DNA of 64,000 bases from Streptomyces althioticus (GCA_014649355.1 BMSW01000013.1:124001-188000), one strand, 5' to 3'. Positions 33,961 to 42,857 are shown, counted from the stretch's first letter. Numbers and translations are program-made. The notes: a model not told the origin generated them from the sequence alone.

Positions 33961-35553
33961 CTACTCAGCCTCCCGGTAGGCGGCGGCCTCCTCCAGGTCC
34001 AGCCGGCGCAGCAGCGTCCGCAGCATCTCGTCGTCGATGTAGCGCCCGTCGCGCAGCTTCACGAACACCTCGCGCTCGGCGCCGATCATCTCCCGGGACA
34101 GCCGCCGGTAGGTGTCGTCCACCGACTCCCCGGTGACGGGGTTGGCCTGCCCGAGCCGCTCCCAGACGGCGTTGCGGCGGCGCTCCAGGACGCCGCGCAG
34201 CCGGTCGGCGAGCGGCGCGGGGAGGGCGTTGCGCTCGTCGGCGAGCAGGTCGTCGAGGCGTTCCTCGGCGACCCGGGACGCCTGCGCCTGTGCGTTGGCC
34301 TCGGCGAGGGTCTCTGCCTGCGGGTCGCGCCCGGGCAGCCGCAGCAGCCGGATCAGCGGGGGCAGGGTGAGGCCCTGTACGACCAGGGTGCCGATGACGG
34401 TGGTGAAGGTCAGGAAGAGCAGCAGGTACCGGTGCGGGAAGTCCTCGCCCTCCGCGGTGACGGGGATCGAGAAGGCGATGGCGAGCGACACCACCCCGCG
34501 CATCCCCGCCCACGAGATCACGAACGGCCCCTTCCAGCCGGGCCTCCGTTCGCGCGCCCTGATCCGCGCGGAGACCAGCCACGGCAGCCAGATCGCCGGG
34601 TAGACCCAGAGGAACCGCACCGCGACGACCACCGCGAAGACGGCCACGGCGTACCAGACGGAGGCGATGCCCTCGTGCTCGCCGAGCCCGCGCATGACGA
34701 CGGGCAGCTGGAGCCCGATGAGGGCGAACACCGCGGACTCGAGGACGAACGCGACCATGCCCCACACCGCGCTCTCCTGGAGCCGGGTGGCGAAGTCGAC
34801 CTCCCACGCGCGGTGCCCGAGGTACAGCGCGACCACCACGACGGCGATCACCCCGGAGGCTTCCACCTGCTCGGCCACGGCGTACGCGGCGAACGGGATG
34901 AGCAGCGACAGCGTGTTCTGCAGCAGCGTCTCGCGCAGGTGGGTGCGCAGCCAGTGCAGCGGCGCCATCATCACCAGGCCGACCACCACGCCGCCGACGG
35001 CCGCCAGCAGGAACTCCCCCACTCCACCGGCCCAGCTCACGCCCTCGCCGACGGACGCGGCCACGGCGACCCGGAACGCGGTGATGGCGGTGGCGTCGTT
35101 GAACAGCGACTCGCCCTGGAGGATGGTCGTGATCCGCGAGGGCAGGCCGACCCGGCGGGCCACCGCCGTCGCCGCGACGGCGTCCGGGGGCGCCACCACC
35201 GCGCCGAACACCAGCGCCGCGGTGAGCGGCAGGTCCGGCACCAGCAGGTACAGCACCCAGCCGACGGCGAGCGTCGCGAACAGCACGTACCCGACGGACA
35301 GCAGCGCCACCGGCCGCAGCTGCGCCCGCAGGTCCAGGTAGGAGCTGTCCACGGCCGCCGTGTAGAGGAGCGGCGGGAGGATCAGCGGCAGCACGATGTG
35401 CGGGTCGAGCGCGTAGTCCGGCACGCCCGGGACGTAGCTGACCGCCAGACCCACCGCGACCAGCACCAGCGGCGGCGGCACCGGCGTGCGCCGGGCGGCG
35501 GCGGCCACCGCGGCGCTGCCCGCGACCAGGAGCAGCAGGGGCATCACGTCCAT
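33961..35553 (-). CDS. CPA1-type Na+/H+ antiporter (530 aa)
   Basis: Membrane antiporter with about twelve helices (residues 1-410) and a cytoplasmic helical tail (about 410-530). Conserved transport residues occur in VVAPPDAVAATAVARR (the acidic proline helix of the Nhe/NhaP fold) and LQGESLFNDATAITAFRVAVA (FND-type unwound helix). ATG 35553 starts the first hydrophobic helix. It is divergent from the UBP zinc finger gene by 60 bases. Ion specificity (Na+, K+ or Ca2+) is not certain. Confidence 0.9.
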   Translation of the reverse strand: MDVMPLLLLVAGSAAVAAAARRTPVPPPLVLVAVGLAVSYVPGVPDYALDPHIVLPLILPPLLYTAAVDSSYLDLRAQLRPVALLSVGYVLFATLAVGWVLYLLVPDLPLTAALVFGAVVAPPDAVAATAVARRVGLPSRITTILQGESLFNDATAITAFRVAVAASVGEGVSWAGGVGEFLLAAVGGVVVGLVMMAPLHWLRTHLRETLLQNTLSLLIPFAAYAVAEQVEASGVIAVVVVALYLGHRAWEVDFATRLQESAVWGMVAFVLESAVFALIGLQLPVVMRGLGEHEGIASVWYAVAVFAVVVAVRFLWVYPAIWLPWLVSARIRARERRPGWKGPFVISWAGMRGVVSLAIAFSIPVTAEGEDFPHRYLLLFLTFTTVIGTLVVQGLTLPPLIRLLRLPGRDPQAETLAEANAQAQASRVAEERLDDLLADERNALPAPLADRLRGVLERRRNAVWERLGQANPVTGESVDDTYRRLSREMIGAEREVFVKLRDGRYIDDEMLRTLLRRLDLEEAAAYREAE

Positions 35554-35613
35554 GTCGGGCCCACCCTCGTTTTTCCGCGCGGCCGTCCGCACGACCGTCG
35601 TAATCTGGCAATC

Positions 35614-35874
35614 ATGAAACAGTGCACGCACGTCGAGGCGTTGCCGCACCCGGAACCGGCCGCGCTCGATGAGACGTGTCCGGAGTGCCTGCTGGAAGGG
35701 ACGGACCCGGTGCAGCTCCGCCTCTGCCTCACCTGCGGTCACGTCGGCTGCTGCGACTCCTCGCCGAACCGGCACGCGACGCGTCACCACAGGGAAACCG
35801 GCCATCCCGTGATGCGGACCTTCGAGCCGGGTGAGGACTGGCGCTGGTGCTTCGTCGACCACGTACTGGTGTGA
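35614..35874 (+). CDS. UBP-type zinc finger protein (86 aa)
   Basis: Almost the whole protein is a UBP/HIT-like zinc finger. Cys and His pairs appear in CPECL, CLTCGHVGCCD, ATRHHRETGHPVM, and WRWCFVDHVL with the final Trp and aromatic residues that close the fold. In eukaryotes this fold binds ubiquitin C-termini; in actinobacteria it is a small orphan family of unknown role. ATG 35614 is the only in-frame start near the first motif. Confidence 0.85.
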   Translation: MKQCTHVEALPHPEPAALDETCPECLLEGTDPVQLRLCLTCGHVGCCDSSPNRHATRHHRETGHPVMRTFEPGEDWRWCFVDHVLV

Positions 35875-36132
35875 CGTGGCGGGACCACGGTGCCGGACGG
35901 TTCGACGGTCCGGCGCCTGGGTACGTCAATGCGGCGCGCGCTCTTCCCATTTGGCAGTCGCAGACCCCTAGCCACGGAGCGTGTTCGCAGTTTTACTATG
36001 AGTGACGGCAACGGGTCGGGGTCCCGGCGACAGGACCGCCGGGAGCGCGATAGCGTCACCGCTGAACCACGTAGCGCGTTGCCCGGGGGCGAACACAGGC
36101 CCTGAAACGCTTGTACCACCTTGGAGGTGAGG

Positions 36133-36546
36133 GTGTCCCAGATCGCTGGCGAGCCCGCGACCCAGGACTTCGTGGAAGTCCGGCTGCCGGCCGCGGGGGC
36201 CTACCTGTCGGTGCTGCGTACGGCCACGGCCGGCCTCGCGGCCCGTTTGGACTTCACCCTCGACGAGATCGAGGACCTGCGCATCGCGGTCGACGAGGCC
36301 TGCGCGATCCTGCTGCAGCAGGCCGTGCCGGGATCGGTGCTCAGTTGCGTCTTCCGGCTCGTCGACGACTCGCTCGAGGTCACCGTCTCGGCGCCCACCA
36401 CGGACGGCCACGCCCCGTCGCGGGACACCTTCGCCTGGACCGTGCTGTCCGCGCTCGCGGGCAAGGTCTCCTCCGCCGTGGACGAGGACAGAACCGTGTC
36501 GATCAGCCTCTACAAACAGCGCGGCGCGGGACCCGGGCCGGCGTGA
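36133..36546 (+). CDS. ushX: Anti-sigma factor UshX/PrsH type (137 aa)
   Basis: RsbW-like GHKL protein that holds the stress/development sigma factor SigH inactive in Streptomyces. Core visible at about residues 20-110: LAARLDFTLDEIEDLRIAVDEACAIL. The N-box position that normally reads E-A-x-x-N carries isoleucine (DEACAIL), and the G1/G2 glycine motifs are degenerate. Kinase activity is therefore doubtful; binding of SigH is the likely function. GTG 36133 has a strong GGAGGTGAGG. The gene overlaps sigH by four bases (GTGA), which couples their translation. The S. coelicolor homologue is SCO5244. Confidence 0.88.
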   Translation: MSQIAGEPATQDFVEVRLPAAGAYLSVLRTATAGLAARLDFTLDEIEDLRIAVDEACAILLQQAVPGSVLSCVFRLVDDSLEVTVSAPTTDGHAPSRDTFAWTVLSALAGKVSSAVDEDRTVSISLYKQRGAGPGPA

Positions 36547-37676
36547 GGAGCGAGGACGGGCCGGTGCGGGACGAAGAACGCGGCACACGGGAGCTGCCGG
36601 CCGAGCGCGTGCCGGACGGTATCGACGGCATCCCCGAGCAGGCCCGGCCGCATCCGGAGGACGACTCCACGGGGGGCGTCGGACCGGGCGGCGGGCAGGC
36701 CGGCGGTGCCGCGCGGGACCCGTCCGCGGCCGGGCCGGCCGCTCCCGGCGGGGAGGCCCCCGCCCTGGCCGAGCCGGCGGCGGGGGACGAGGCGAGCGCT
36801 CGGGGAAGGGCGACGGGCGGGACGATGAGCGAGCACGAGCGAGAGGCCGAGGAGCAGGCGGCGCCTGCCTCCGGCGCACGGAGCACACCGGGTGTGCCGG
36901 GCACGCACGCGCACCACGACCCGCAGGACCGCAGCGGGGCGCGCGCCCTCTTCCTCGAACTGCGCACACTGGAGGCCGGCAGTCCCGAGTACGCGGAGCT
37001 GCGCAACCGGCTGGTGCGGATGCATCTGCCGCTCGTCGAGCACCTGGCGCGCCGCTTCCGCAACCGCGGCGAGCCGCTGGACGACCTCACCCAGGTCGCC
37101 ACGATCGGACTGATCAAGTCCGTCGACCGCTTCGACCCGGACCGGGGCGTGGAGTTCTCCACGTACGCCACCCCTACGGTCGTCGGCGAGATCAAGCGGC
37201 ACTTCCGCGACAAGGGCTGGGCGGTGCGGGTGCCGCGGCGGCTCCAGGAGCTGCGGCTGGCGCTCACCACGGCCACGGCGGAGCTGTCCCAGCTGCACGG
37301 CCGCTCCCCCACGGTGCACGAGCTCGCCGAGAAGCTGGCGATCTCGGAGGAGGAGGTCCTGGAGGGCCTGGAGTCGGCGAACGCCTACTCCACGCTGTCC
37401 CTGGACGTCCCCGACACCGACGACGAGTCCCCGGCGGTCGCCGACACCCTCGGCGCGGAGGACGAGGCGCTGGAGGGCGTGGAGTACCGGGAGTCGCTCA
37501 AGCCGCTGCTGGAGGACCTCCCGCCGCGCGAGAAGCGGATCCTGCTGCTGCGCTTCTTCGGCAACATGACCCAGTCGCAGATCGCGCAGGAGGTCGGCAT
37601 CTCGCAGATGCACGTCTCCCGGCTGCTGGCCCGCACCCTGGCCCAGCTGCGGGAGAAGCTGCTCGTGGAGGAGTAG
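36543..37676 (+). CDS. sigH: RNA polymerase sigma factor SigH (377 aa long form)
   Basis: SigB-type group 3 sigma factor for osmotic stress and septation. The long N-terminal tail (about residues 1-125) is rich in G, A, P, E and has low complexity. Then regions 2 (LVRMHLPLVEHLARRF, DDLTQVATIGLIKSVDRFD, FSTYATPTVVGEIKRHFRD), 3 (RRLQELRLALTTATAELSQ) and 4 (LPPREKRILLLRFF, ISQMHVSRLLARTLAQL). The overlapping GTG 36543 gives the long form. An internal ATG at 36825 would give a 283-residue form; GTG 36564 is a third choice. Multiple size forms of SigH are known in S. coelicolor. Control by UshX is expected. Confidence 0.93.
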   Translation: MRSEDGPVRDEERGTRELPAERVPDGIDGIPEQARPHPEDDSTGGVGPGGGQAGGAARDPSAAGPAAPGGEAPALAEPAAGDEASARGRATGGTMSEHEREAEEQAAPASGARSTPGVPGTHAHHDPQDRSGARALFLELRTLEAGSPEYAELRNRLVRMHLPLVEHLARRFRNRGEPLDDLTQVATIGLIKSVDRFDPDRGVEFSTYATPTVVGEIKRHFRDKGWAVRVPRRLQELRLALTTATAELSQLHGRSPTVHELAEKLAISEEEVLEGLESANAYSTLSLDVPDTDDESPAVADTLGAEDEALEGVEYRESLKPLLEDLPPREKRILLLRFFGNMTQSQIAQEVGISQMHVSRLLARTLAQLREKLLVEE

Positions 37677-37692
37677 GCGCCGGCGCGGCGCG

Positions 37693-38145
37693 TCACTTCG
37701 CGGCGTCGCCCGCGTTCCCGGGTCCGCGGATGCCGAGGGCCCGGGTGGTCTCGGCGTTGATCAGCAGCACCAGCGCGGTCACGGCGACGACGGCGAGCAC
37801 GATTCCGGCGGGGATGGCCGCGCCGTCCGACATCAGCATGTTGTAGGCGACGGGCAGCGCCACGAGCTGCGTGATGACGGCGGGCCCGCGGCTCCAGCTC
37901 CGCCGGGCGAACAGGCCGCGCGCGGCCAGCAGCGGCAGCAGCGCCAGCACGATCAGCGTGACCCCGCCGGTGACGGACTGCTGCCGGTCGTCCGGCTCGC
38001 CCGCGAGACCGAGCGCCAGCAGCCAGACACCGCCGACGACCAGCGCAAGCCCTTCCAGCGCGGCGAGGACCGCGGCGTACGTCAGGCGGCGCGGACGGGC
38101 ACCGGTGTCGTCGGGGCCGGTGACGGGGGTCTGCTCGCTGCTCAC
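37693..38145 (-). CDS. Multi-pass membrane protein (150 aa), unknown
   Basis: Four hydrophobic helices (VLAALEGLALVVGGVWLLALG, GGVTLIVLALLPLLAARGLF, PAVITQLVALPVAYNML, AGIVLAVVAVTALVLLI) with short loops, no signature residues and no charged helix. GTG 38145 is the start used; a longer form to 38208 exists, and neither has a strong ribosome site. It is convergent with sigH and divergent from the lipid kinase gene. No function can be assigned. Confidence 0.7.
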   Translation of the reverse strand: MSSEQTPVTGPDDTGARPRRLTYAAVLAALEGLALVVGGVWLLALGLAGEPDDRQQSVTGGVTLIVLALLPLLAARGLFARRSWSRGPAVITQLVALPVAYNMLMSDGAAIPAGIVLAVVAVTALVLLINAETTRALGIRGPGNAGDAAK

Positions 38146-38261
38146 CCCTGCAGGGTAGCCGCCGCCGGGGAGCCGTCCCGTGGCGAGGTTCACGCCCGCG
38201 CCGTCCACAGGGAAGGACCTCTCTCTGGGCCGGGTACCGCTGAGTAGGTACCCTGCACGTC

Positions 38262-39230
38262 ATGCGTGCACTTCTCGTGGTCAACCCGGCGGCAACCACC
38301 ACCAGTGCGCGCACGCGCGACGTGCTGATCCACGCGCTCGCCAGTGAGATGAAACTCGACGCGGTGACCACGGAGTACCGCGGTCACGCCCGCGATCTGG
38401 GCCGGCAGGCGGCGGAGAGCGGCGAGGTCGACCTGGTGGTCGCCCTGGGCGGCGACGGCACGGTGAACGAGGTCGTCAACGGCCTGCTGCACGCGGGGCC
38501 CGACCCGGAGCACCTACCCGGTCTCGCCGTGGTCCCCGGCGGTTCCACCAACGTCTTCGCCCGCGCCCTCGGTCTTCCCAACCAGCCCGTGGAGGCGACC
38601 GGCGCGCTGCTGGACGCGCTGCGCGAGGGCCGGGAGCGGACGGTGGGTCTGGGGCTGACCTCGGGCACGCCGGGCACCGAGGACGAGGCGGTGCCCGCCC
38701 GCTGGTTCACCTTCAACGCGGGGCTGGGCTTCGACGCCGGCGTGGTCGGCCGGGTGGAGCAGCAGCGGGAGCGCGGCCGGCGGTCGACGCACGCGCTGTA
38801 CATGCGCCAGGTGGTGCGTCAGCTGCTGGGCGACCCGCACCGCCGCAACGGCGTGATCACGCTGGACCTCGAGGGCGAGGAGCCGGTCGAGGACCTGGTG
38901 CTGTCCATAGTCTCGAACACCTCGCCGTGGACGTTCCTCGGCAACCGTCCGATCTACGCCTCGCCGCGGGCGTCGTTCGACACGGGACTCGATCTCTTCG
39001 GTCTCACCCGGATGTCCACCCCCGCGGTTGCCCGGTATGGCACGCAGTTGCTCACTTCGTCCCCGGAGCGCGGACCCCGCGGCAAGCACGCCGTGACGCG
39101 GCACGATCTGACACGCTTCACCTTGCATTCGAAGGTGCCGCTGCCCCTTCAGATGGACGGTGACCACCTGGGGCTGCGTACCAGCGTGACGTTCACAGGC
39201 GTTCGCCGTGCACTGCGTGTGATTGTGTGA
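38262..39230 (+). CDS. Diacylglycerol/sphingosine-kinase-like lipid kinase (322 aa)
   Basis: DAGK catalytic domain protein that phosphorylates a lipid hydroxyl using ATP. Motifs: LLVVNPAATTTSAR (N-terminal P-loop-like), VVALGGDGTVNEVVNGLL (the GGDGT nucleotide loop) and VVPGGSTNVFARALGLP. The C-terminal half folds as the beta-sandwich lipid-binding part. ATG 38262 starts immediately before the first motif. Role likely in undecaprenol or diacylglycerol recycling. It is divergent from the membrane-protein gene. Confidence 0.93.
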   Translation: MRALLVVNPAATTTSARTRDVLIHALASEMKLDAVTTEYRGHARDLGRQAAESGEVDLVVALGGDGTVNEVVNGLLHAGPDPEHLPGLAVVPGGSTNVFARALGLPNQPVEATGALLDALREGRERTVGLGLTSGTPGTEDEAVPARWFTFNAGLGFDAGVVGRVEQQRERGRRSTHALYMRQVVRQLLGDPHRRNGVITLDLEGEEPVEDLVLSIVSNTSPWTFLGNRPIYASPRASFDTGLDLFGLTRMSTPAVARYGTQLLTSSPERGPRGKHAVTRHDLTRFTLHSKVPLPLQMDGDHLGLRTSVTFTGVRRALRVIV

Positions 39231-39547
39231 GCAGAAAGGGCCAAAGTCCTTTCAGTCGAACGTTTAGGCCAGGGTCCACCCCATGGAAGTACGGCTGTGA
39301 CCTAGTCGACACCGAAGAATCAAAAAAAACTTTCCGGAAGGGGTTGTATCCGCCGCCGAGGTTTGCGAGTCTCTTCTTGGCGATCGGGACGGCCCGCAAC
39401 ACCGGCCTCCACAGATCACCGGAACCCCTCTTCAAACCCAAGGACCACGCCAGGCACCCTGGCGGTCGGCCCTTCACTTGTTGGGGGATTCGTGAAAGCG
39501 TTCACATTCACAAGCACCTGCAGTAATACCAAGGAGAGGTAGCAGCC
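39231..39547. other. Intergenic region and wblE leader
   Basis: 317 bases, with the AT-richest stretch of the window (a run of A near 39319-39330). It holds the wblE promoter. The inverted repeat GTGAA-AGCG-TTCAC lies at about 39493-39506. AAGGAGAGG provides the wblE ribosome site. I could not place a clear SigR-type -35/-10 pair here, though wblE belongs to that regulon in S. coelicolor. Confidence 0.5.
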
Positions 39548-39805
39548 ATGGACTGGCGTCACAACGCCGTTTGCCGCGAGGAAGACCCCGAGCTCTTCTT
39601 CCCCATCGGCAACACCGGTCCCGCGCTGCTGCAGATCGAGGAAGCCAAGGCCGTCTGCCGCCGCTGCCCGGTGATCGAGCAGTGCCTGCAGTGGGCGCTC
39701 GAGTCCGGTCAGGACTCCGGCGTCTGGGGTGGTCTCAGCGAGGACGAGCGTCGCGCGATGAAGCGCCGCGCTGCCCGCAACCGGGCGCGTCAGGCCTCCG
39801 CCTGA
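39548..39805 (+). CDS. wblE: WhiB-like iron-sulfur regulator WblE (85 aa)
   Basis: WhiB-family transcription factor with a 4Fe-4S cluster bound by Cys9, Cys37, Cys40 and Cys46 (AVCR, CRRCPVIEQC). The VWGG turn (GVWGGLSEDERR) is followed by the basic C-terminal DNA-binding region KRRAARNRAR. The identical order and length support wblE (SCO5240 in S. coelicolor), which is conserved and linked to redox stress. ATG 39548 has AAGGAGAGG. Terminator follows at 39965. Confidence 0.95.
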   Translation: MDWRHNAVCREEDPELFFPIGNTGPALLQIEEAKAVCRRCPVIEQCLQWALESGQDSGVWGGLSEDERRAMKRRAARNRARQASA

Positions 39806-39964
39806 CGACCCCGCCCCAGCAAACAGCCTGAGCTTGGCGGCGCGTGTGCGCCCGTCCGGATGATTCCGTGGACGGCGCACACGCATCTCCCGCCCCGAGC
39901 CGCAGCGCGAAGTTCCCCCGACGCCCGTCCCGATCGGGCAGGGGAAGCGAGGAACGAGCATCAG

Positions 39965-39990
39965 CCCCGGACCGTGGTCCGGGGTCTTTT
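39965..39990 (+). terminator. wblE terminator
   Basis: Perfect stem CCCCGGACC / GGTCCGGGG, two-base centre, then TCTTTT, making it an intrinsic terminator with a T-run. Confidence 0.85.
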
Positions 39991-40026
39991 GCTGTTCCGG
40001 GGCCTGTCACCGGCCTGAGGGTGTGC

Positions 40027-40050
40027 GGGGCCCGGGGCGCGCCGGGCCCC
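40027..40050 (-). terminator. Histidine kinase terminator
   Basis: Stem GGGGCCCGG / CCGGGCCCC with a GGCGCG loop just downstream of the kinase stop. Confidence 0.65.
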
Positions 40051-40055
40051 GGCGG

Positions 40056-41522
40056 TCAGGAGTCCGCCTGCACCGGGATGTCGAGGATCACCCGGGTCCC
40101 CCGCTCCGGCGCCGGGACCATGTCGAAGGTGCCGCCCAACTCCCCTTCCACCAGCGTCCGTACGATCTGCAGGCCCAGGTTGCCCGCGGTGTGCGGGTCG
40201 AAGCCCTCGGGCAGGCCCACGCCGTCGTCCTGCACGGTGACCAGCAGGCGCGCCTCCCGTGAGGTGCCGCCGCGCACCGCGGACACCTCGACGGTTCCCG
40301 TCTCGCCCTCGCGGAAGCCGTGCTCCAGCGCGTTCTGCAGCACTTCGGTCAGCACCATCGACAGGGGCGTGGCCACCTCGGCGTCGAGTATCCCGAAGCG
40401 GCCCGACCGCCGGCCGGTGACCTTGCCCGGGGAGATCTCCGCGACCATGGCGAGCACCCGGTCGGCGATCTCGTCGAACTCCACACGCTCGTCCAGGTTC
40501 TGGGACAGCGTCTCGTGGACGATGGCGATGGACCCCACCCGCCGCACGGCTTCCTCCAGCGCCGCCCGTCCGCGCTCCGAGCCGATGCGGCGGGCCTGGA
40601 GCCGCAGCAGGGCGGCCACGGTCTGGAGGTTGTTCTTCACCCGGTGGTGGATCTCCCGGATGGTGGCGTCCTTGGTGATCAACTCGCGTTCGCGGCGGCG
40701 CAGTTCGGTCACGTCCCGGAGGAGCACCAGGGAGCCGATGCGGGTGCCCTTCGGCTTCAGCGGGATCGCGCGGAACTGGATGACGCCGTCGTCGGACTCG
40801 ATCTCGAACTCGCGGGGCGCCCAGCCGCTCGCCACCTTCGCCAGCGCCTCGTCCACCGGCCCGCGCGAGGGGGCCAGTTCGGCGGTGGTCTGCCCGAGGT
40901 GATGGCCCACCAGGTCCGCGGCCAGGCCGAGGCGGTGGTAGGCGGACAGGGCGTTGGGCGAGGCGTACTGGACGACGCCGTCGGCGTCGACCCGGATCAG
41001 TCCGTCGCCGACGCGCGGCGAGGCGTCCATCTCCAGCTGCTGGTTGGCGAACGGGAAGGCGCCGGCCGCGATCATCTGGGCCAGGTCCGAGGCGCTCTGC
41101 AGATACGTGAGCTCCAGCCGGCTGGGGGTGCGCACGGTGAGCAGGTTGGTGTTGCGCGCGATGACGCCGAGGACCCGTCCCTCACGCCGCACCGGGATGG
41201 ACTCGACGCGGACCGGGACCTCCTCGCGCCACTCCGGGTCGCCCTCGCGCACGATGCGGCCCTCGTCCAGGGCCGCGTCCAGCATGGGCCGGCGGCCGCG
41301 CGGGACCAGATGACCGACCATGTCGTCCTGGTAGGAGGTCGGGCCGGTGTTGGGCCGCATCTGGGCGACGGAGACGTAGCGCGTGCCGTCGCGGGTGGGG
41401 ACCCACAGGACCAGGTCGGCGAAGGAGAGGTCGGAGAGCAGCTGCCACTCCGAGACCAGCAGGTGGAGCCACTCGAGGTCGGTGTCGTCGAGGGCGGTGT
41501 GCTGGCGTACGAGTTCGTTCAT
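40056..41522 (-). CDS. GAF-PAS sensor histidine kinase of the HWE/HisKA_2 class (488 aa)
   Basis: Soluble kinase without transmembrane segments. N-terminal GAF-like domain (residues about 20-190), PAS domain (ADGVVQYASPNALSAYHRLG, about 200-320), then HisKA_2 with the phospho-acceptor in REIHHRVKNNLQTVAALLRL. The ATPase has N-box LTEVLQNALEHGF and DDGVGLPEG. The HxxVKNNLQ motif marks the HisKA_2/Pdtas group related to phosphorelay kinases. No response regulator is adjacent, so its partner is elsewhere (PdtaR-type expected). ATG 41522 and GTG 41531 are both possible. Confidence 0.92.
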   Translation of the reverse strand: MNELVRQHTALDDTDLEWLHLLVSEWQLLSDLSFADLVLWVPTRDGTRYVSVAQMRPNTGPTSYQDDMVGHLVPRGRRPMLDAALDEGRIVREGDPEWREEVPVRVESIPVRREGRVLGVIARNTNLLTVRTPSRLELTYLQSASDLAQMIAAGAFPFANQQLEMDASPRVGDGLIRVDADGVVQYASPNALSAYHRLGLAADLVGHHLGQTTAELAPSRGPVDEALAKVASGWAPREFEIESDDGVIQFRAIPLKPKGTRIGSLVLLRDVTELRRRERELITKDATIREIHHRVKNNLQTVAALLRLQARRIGSERGRAALEEAVRRVGSIAIVHETLSQNLDERVEFDEIADRVLAMVAEISPGKVTGRRSGRFGILDAEVATPLSMVLTEVLQNALEHGFREGETGTVEVSAVRGGTSREARLLVTVQDDGVGLPEGFDPHTAGNLGLQIVRTLVEGELGGTFDMVPAPERGTRVILDIPVQADS

Positions 41523-41763
41523 GGAGGGCACGTCAGCGAGCGTACCTGTGTGCCTGTGACCCCTGGAAACACCCGCGGGCCGCGGCGCCTGGGAGGGACC
41601 CTCAACCCTCCCGGCACCGCAGCCCGGAGCAATATCGGCCGGTGGGGTGTGCGGTCCCGGTCGGCCGAAGGATGAGGAGCCGGGGCAGTCAGGGCAGAGA
41701 GCCTCGGATCCTCGGTCCGCCTTCCTGTGCGGGGAAGGCAGGTCTGTGTGTCCTGCTACGCAT

Positions 41764-41779
41764 TGTGGACTAGACCACT
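41764..41779. promoter_or_regulatory. dre site (DasR operator)
   Basis: TGTGGACTAGACCACT matches the dre consensus ACTGGTCTAGACCAGT at twelve of sixteen positions, and the core AGACCA arm is perfect. It lies 241 bases upstream of the histidine kinase start and 285 from nagB. Confidence 0.7.
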
Positions 41780-41987
41780 GCGCCTGTAAATGCGTCGTAC
41801 GGCGTTCTTCGACGGTCGCCCCGCGCCCCTGGGGACGCAGACGGGTCCACCACGCAGCCTAACCCGACAGGAGTGTGCGCGGGGCCGGTCGGACGCCACG
41901 TTTTCGGGGCACCCGGGGCGCGGGGAGCGGTTTCGGTACGGGTGCCGGTTTCGCCTCGGCGGGCGGGCGGCCCTCTGCTAGATTGAG

Positions 41988-42003
41988 ATTGGTCTAAACC
42001 ACA
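41988..42003 (+). promoter_or_regulatory. dre site (DasR operator) of nagB
   Basis: ATTGGTCTAAACCACA, with the core TGGTCTA/ACCA matching dre. It is 61 bases before the nagB start, as expected for the known DasR control of nagB. Confidence 0.85.
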
Positions 42004-42063
42004 TGGCCCCGGTGCTCCGGGGTCCGTCCCAGTCGAGTCCACCGGAAGATCGGCAGGCCCACC

Positions 42064-42849
42064 GTGGAAGTTGTCATCGTTGCGGACGCCAAGGCGGGAG
42101 GCGAGCTCGTCGCCGAGGCCATGGCACAGCTGCTGCGACGCAAGCCCGACGCCCTCCTCGGCGTGGCGACCGGTTCCACGCCGCTTCCCGTCTACGAGGC
42201 GCTGGCCGCCAAGGTCCGCTCCGGCGCCGTGGACACCTCCCGGGCGCGGGTGGCCCAGCTCGACGAGTACGTGGGGCTGCCCGCCGACCACCCCGAGTCC
42301 TACCGCTCCGTGGTGAAGCGCGAGGTCCTCGAACAGCTCGGCATTCCGATGGACGCCTTCCTCGGTCCCGACGGCACGGCCGAGGACGTGCAGGCCGCGT
42401 GCGAGCGCTACGACCGTGAGCTGGCCGAGGCCGGCGGCGTGGACCTCCAGCTGCTCGGCATCGGCACCGACGGGCACATCGGCTTCAACGAGCCGTGCTC
42501 CTCGCTCGCCTCGCGCACCCGGATCAAGACGCTGACGGAGCAGACCCGGGTGGACAACGCCCGCTTCTTCGACGGCGACATCGACCAGGTGCCGCACCAC
42601 GTCATCACCCAGGGCATCGGCACCATTCTCGAGGCCCGGCACCTGGTGCTGCTGGCCACCGGCGAGGGCAAGGCGGACGCGGTCGCCGCCACTGTCGAGG
42701 GACCGGTCGCCGCGGTGTGCCCGGCGTCCGCGCTCCAGCTGCACCCGCACGCCACCGTGGTGGTCGACGAGGCGGCCGCCTCCAAGCTGAAGCTCGCCGA
42801 CTACTTCCGCCACGCCTACGTCAACAAGCCGGAGTGGCAGGGCATCTGA
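42064..42849 (+). CDS. nagB: Glucosamine-6-phosphate deaminase NagB (261 aa)
   Basis: Converts glucosamine-6-phosphate to fructose-6-phosphate and ammonia, feeding chitin and peptidoglycan aminosugars into glycolysis. Motifs: ATGSTPLPVYEAL, AQLDEYVGLP (catalytic Asp), LLGIGTDGHIGFNEPCSS (base Asp and His region), VITQGIGTILEAR. GTG 42064 is the start. It is controlled by DasR through the upstream dre site. The next gene, 158 bases away, is dasR itself, whose ligand GlcN-6-P is the NagB substrate, forming a feedback loop. Confidence 0.96.
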   Translation: MEVVIVADAKAGGELVAEAMAQLLRRKPDALLGVATGSTPLPVYEALAAKVRSGAVDTSRARVAQLDEYVGLPADHPESYRSVVKREVLEQLGIPMDAFLGPDGTAEDVQAACERYDRELAEAGGVDLQLLGIGTDGHIGFNEPCSSLASRTRIKTLTEQTRVDNARFFDGDIDQVPHHVITQGIGTILEARHLVLLATGEGKADAVAATVEGPVAAVCPASALQLHPHATVVVDEAAASKLKLADYFRHAYVNKPEWQGI

Positions 42850-42857
42850 CCACCGCC

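Larger units (their letters stand above)
41523..42063. other. Intergenic region between kinase and nagB with two DasR sites
   Basis: 541 bases with no convincing gene. It holds the promoters of both divergent genes and the two dre-like sites at 41764-41779 and 41988-42003. A hairpin GCCTTCC / GGGAAGGC lies near 41724-41744. Confidence 0.55.

Noticed and set aside
33181..35874. Plus-strand frame opposite the Na+/H+ antiporter
   Set aside because: Only the end from 35614 (UBP zinc finger) is real; the rest is antisense.
35998..36105. Small open frame of 35 codons upstream of the anti-sigma gene
   Set aside because: It lies in the promoter/leader region, has no ribosome site and no recognisable product.
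40954..41313. Reading frames on the plus strand within the kinase gene
   Set aside because: They are shadows of the GAF-PAS kinase, which has intact catalytic motifs.
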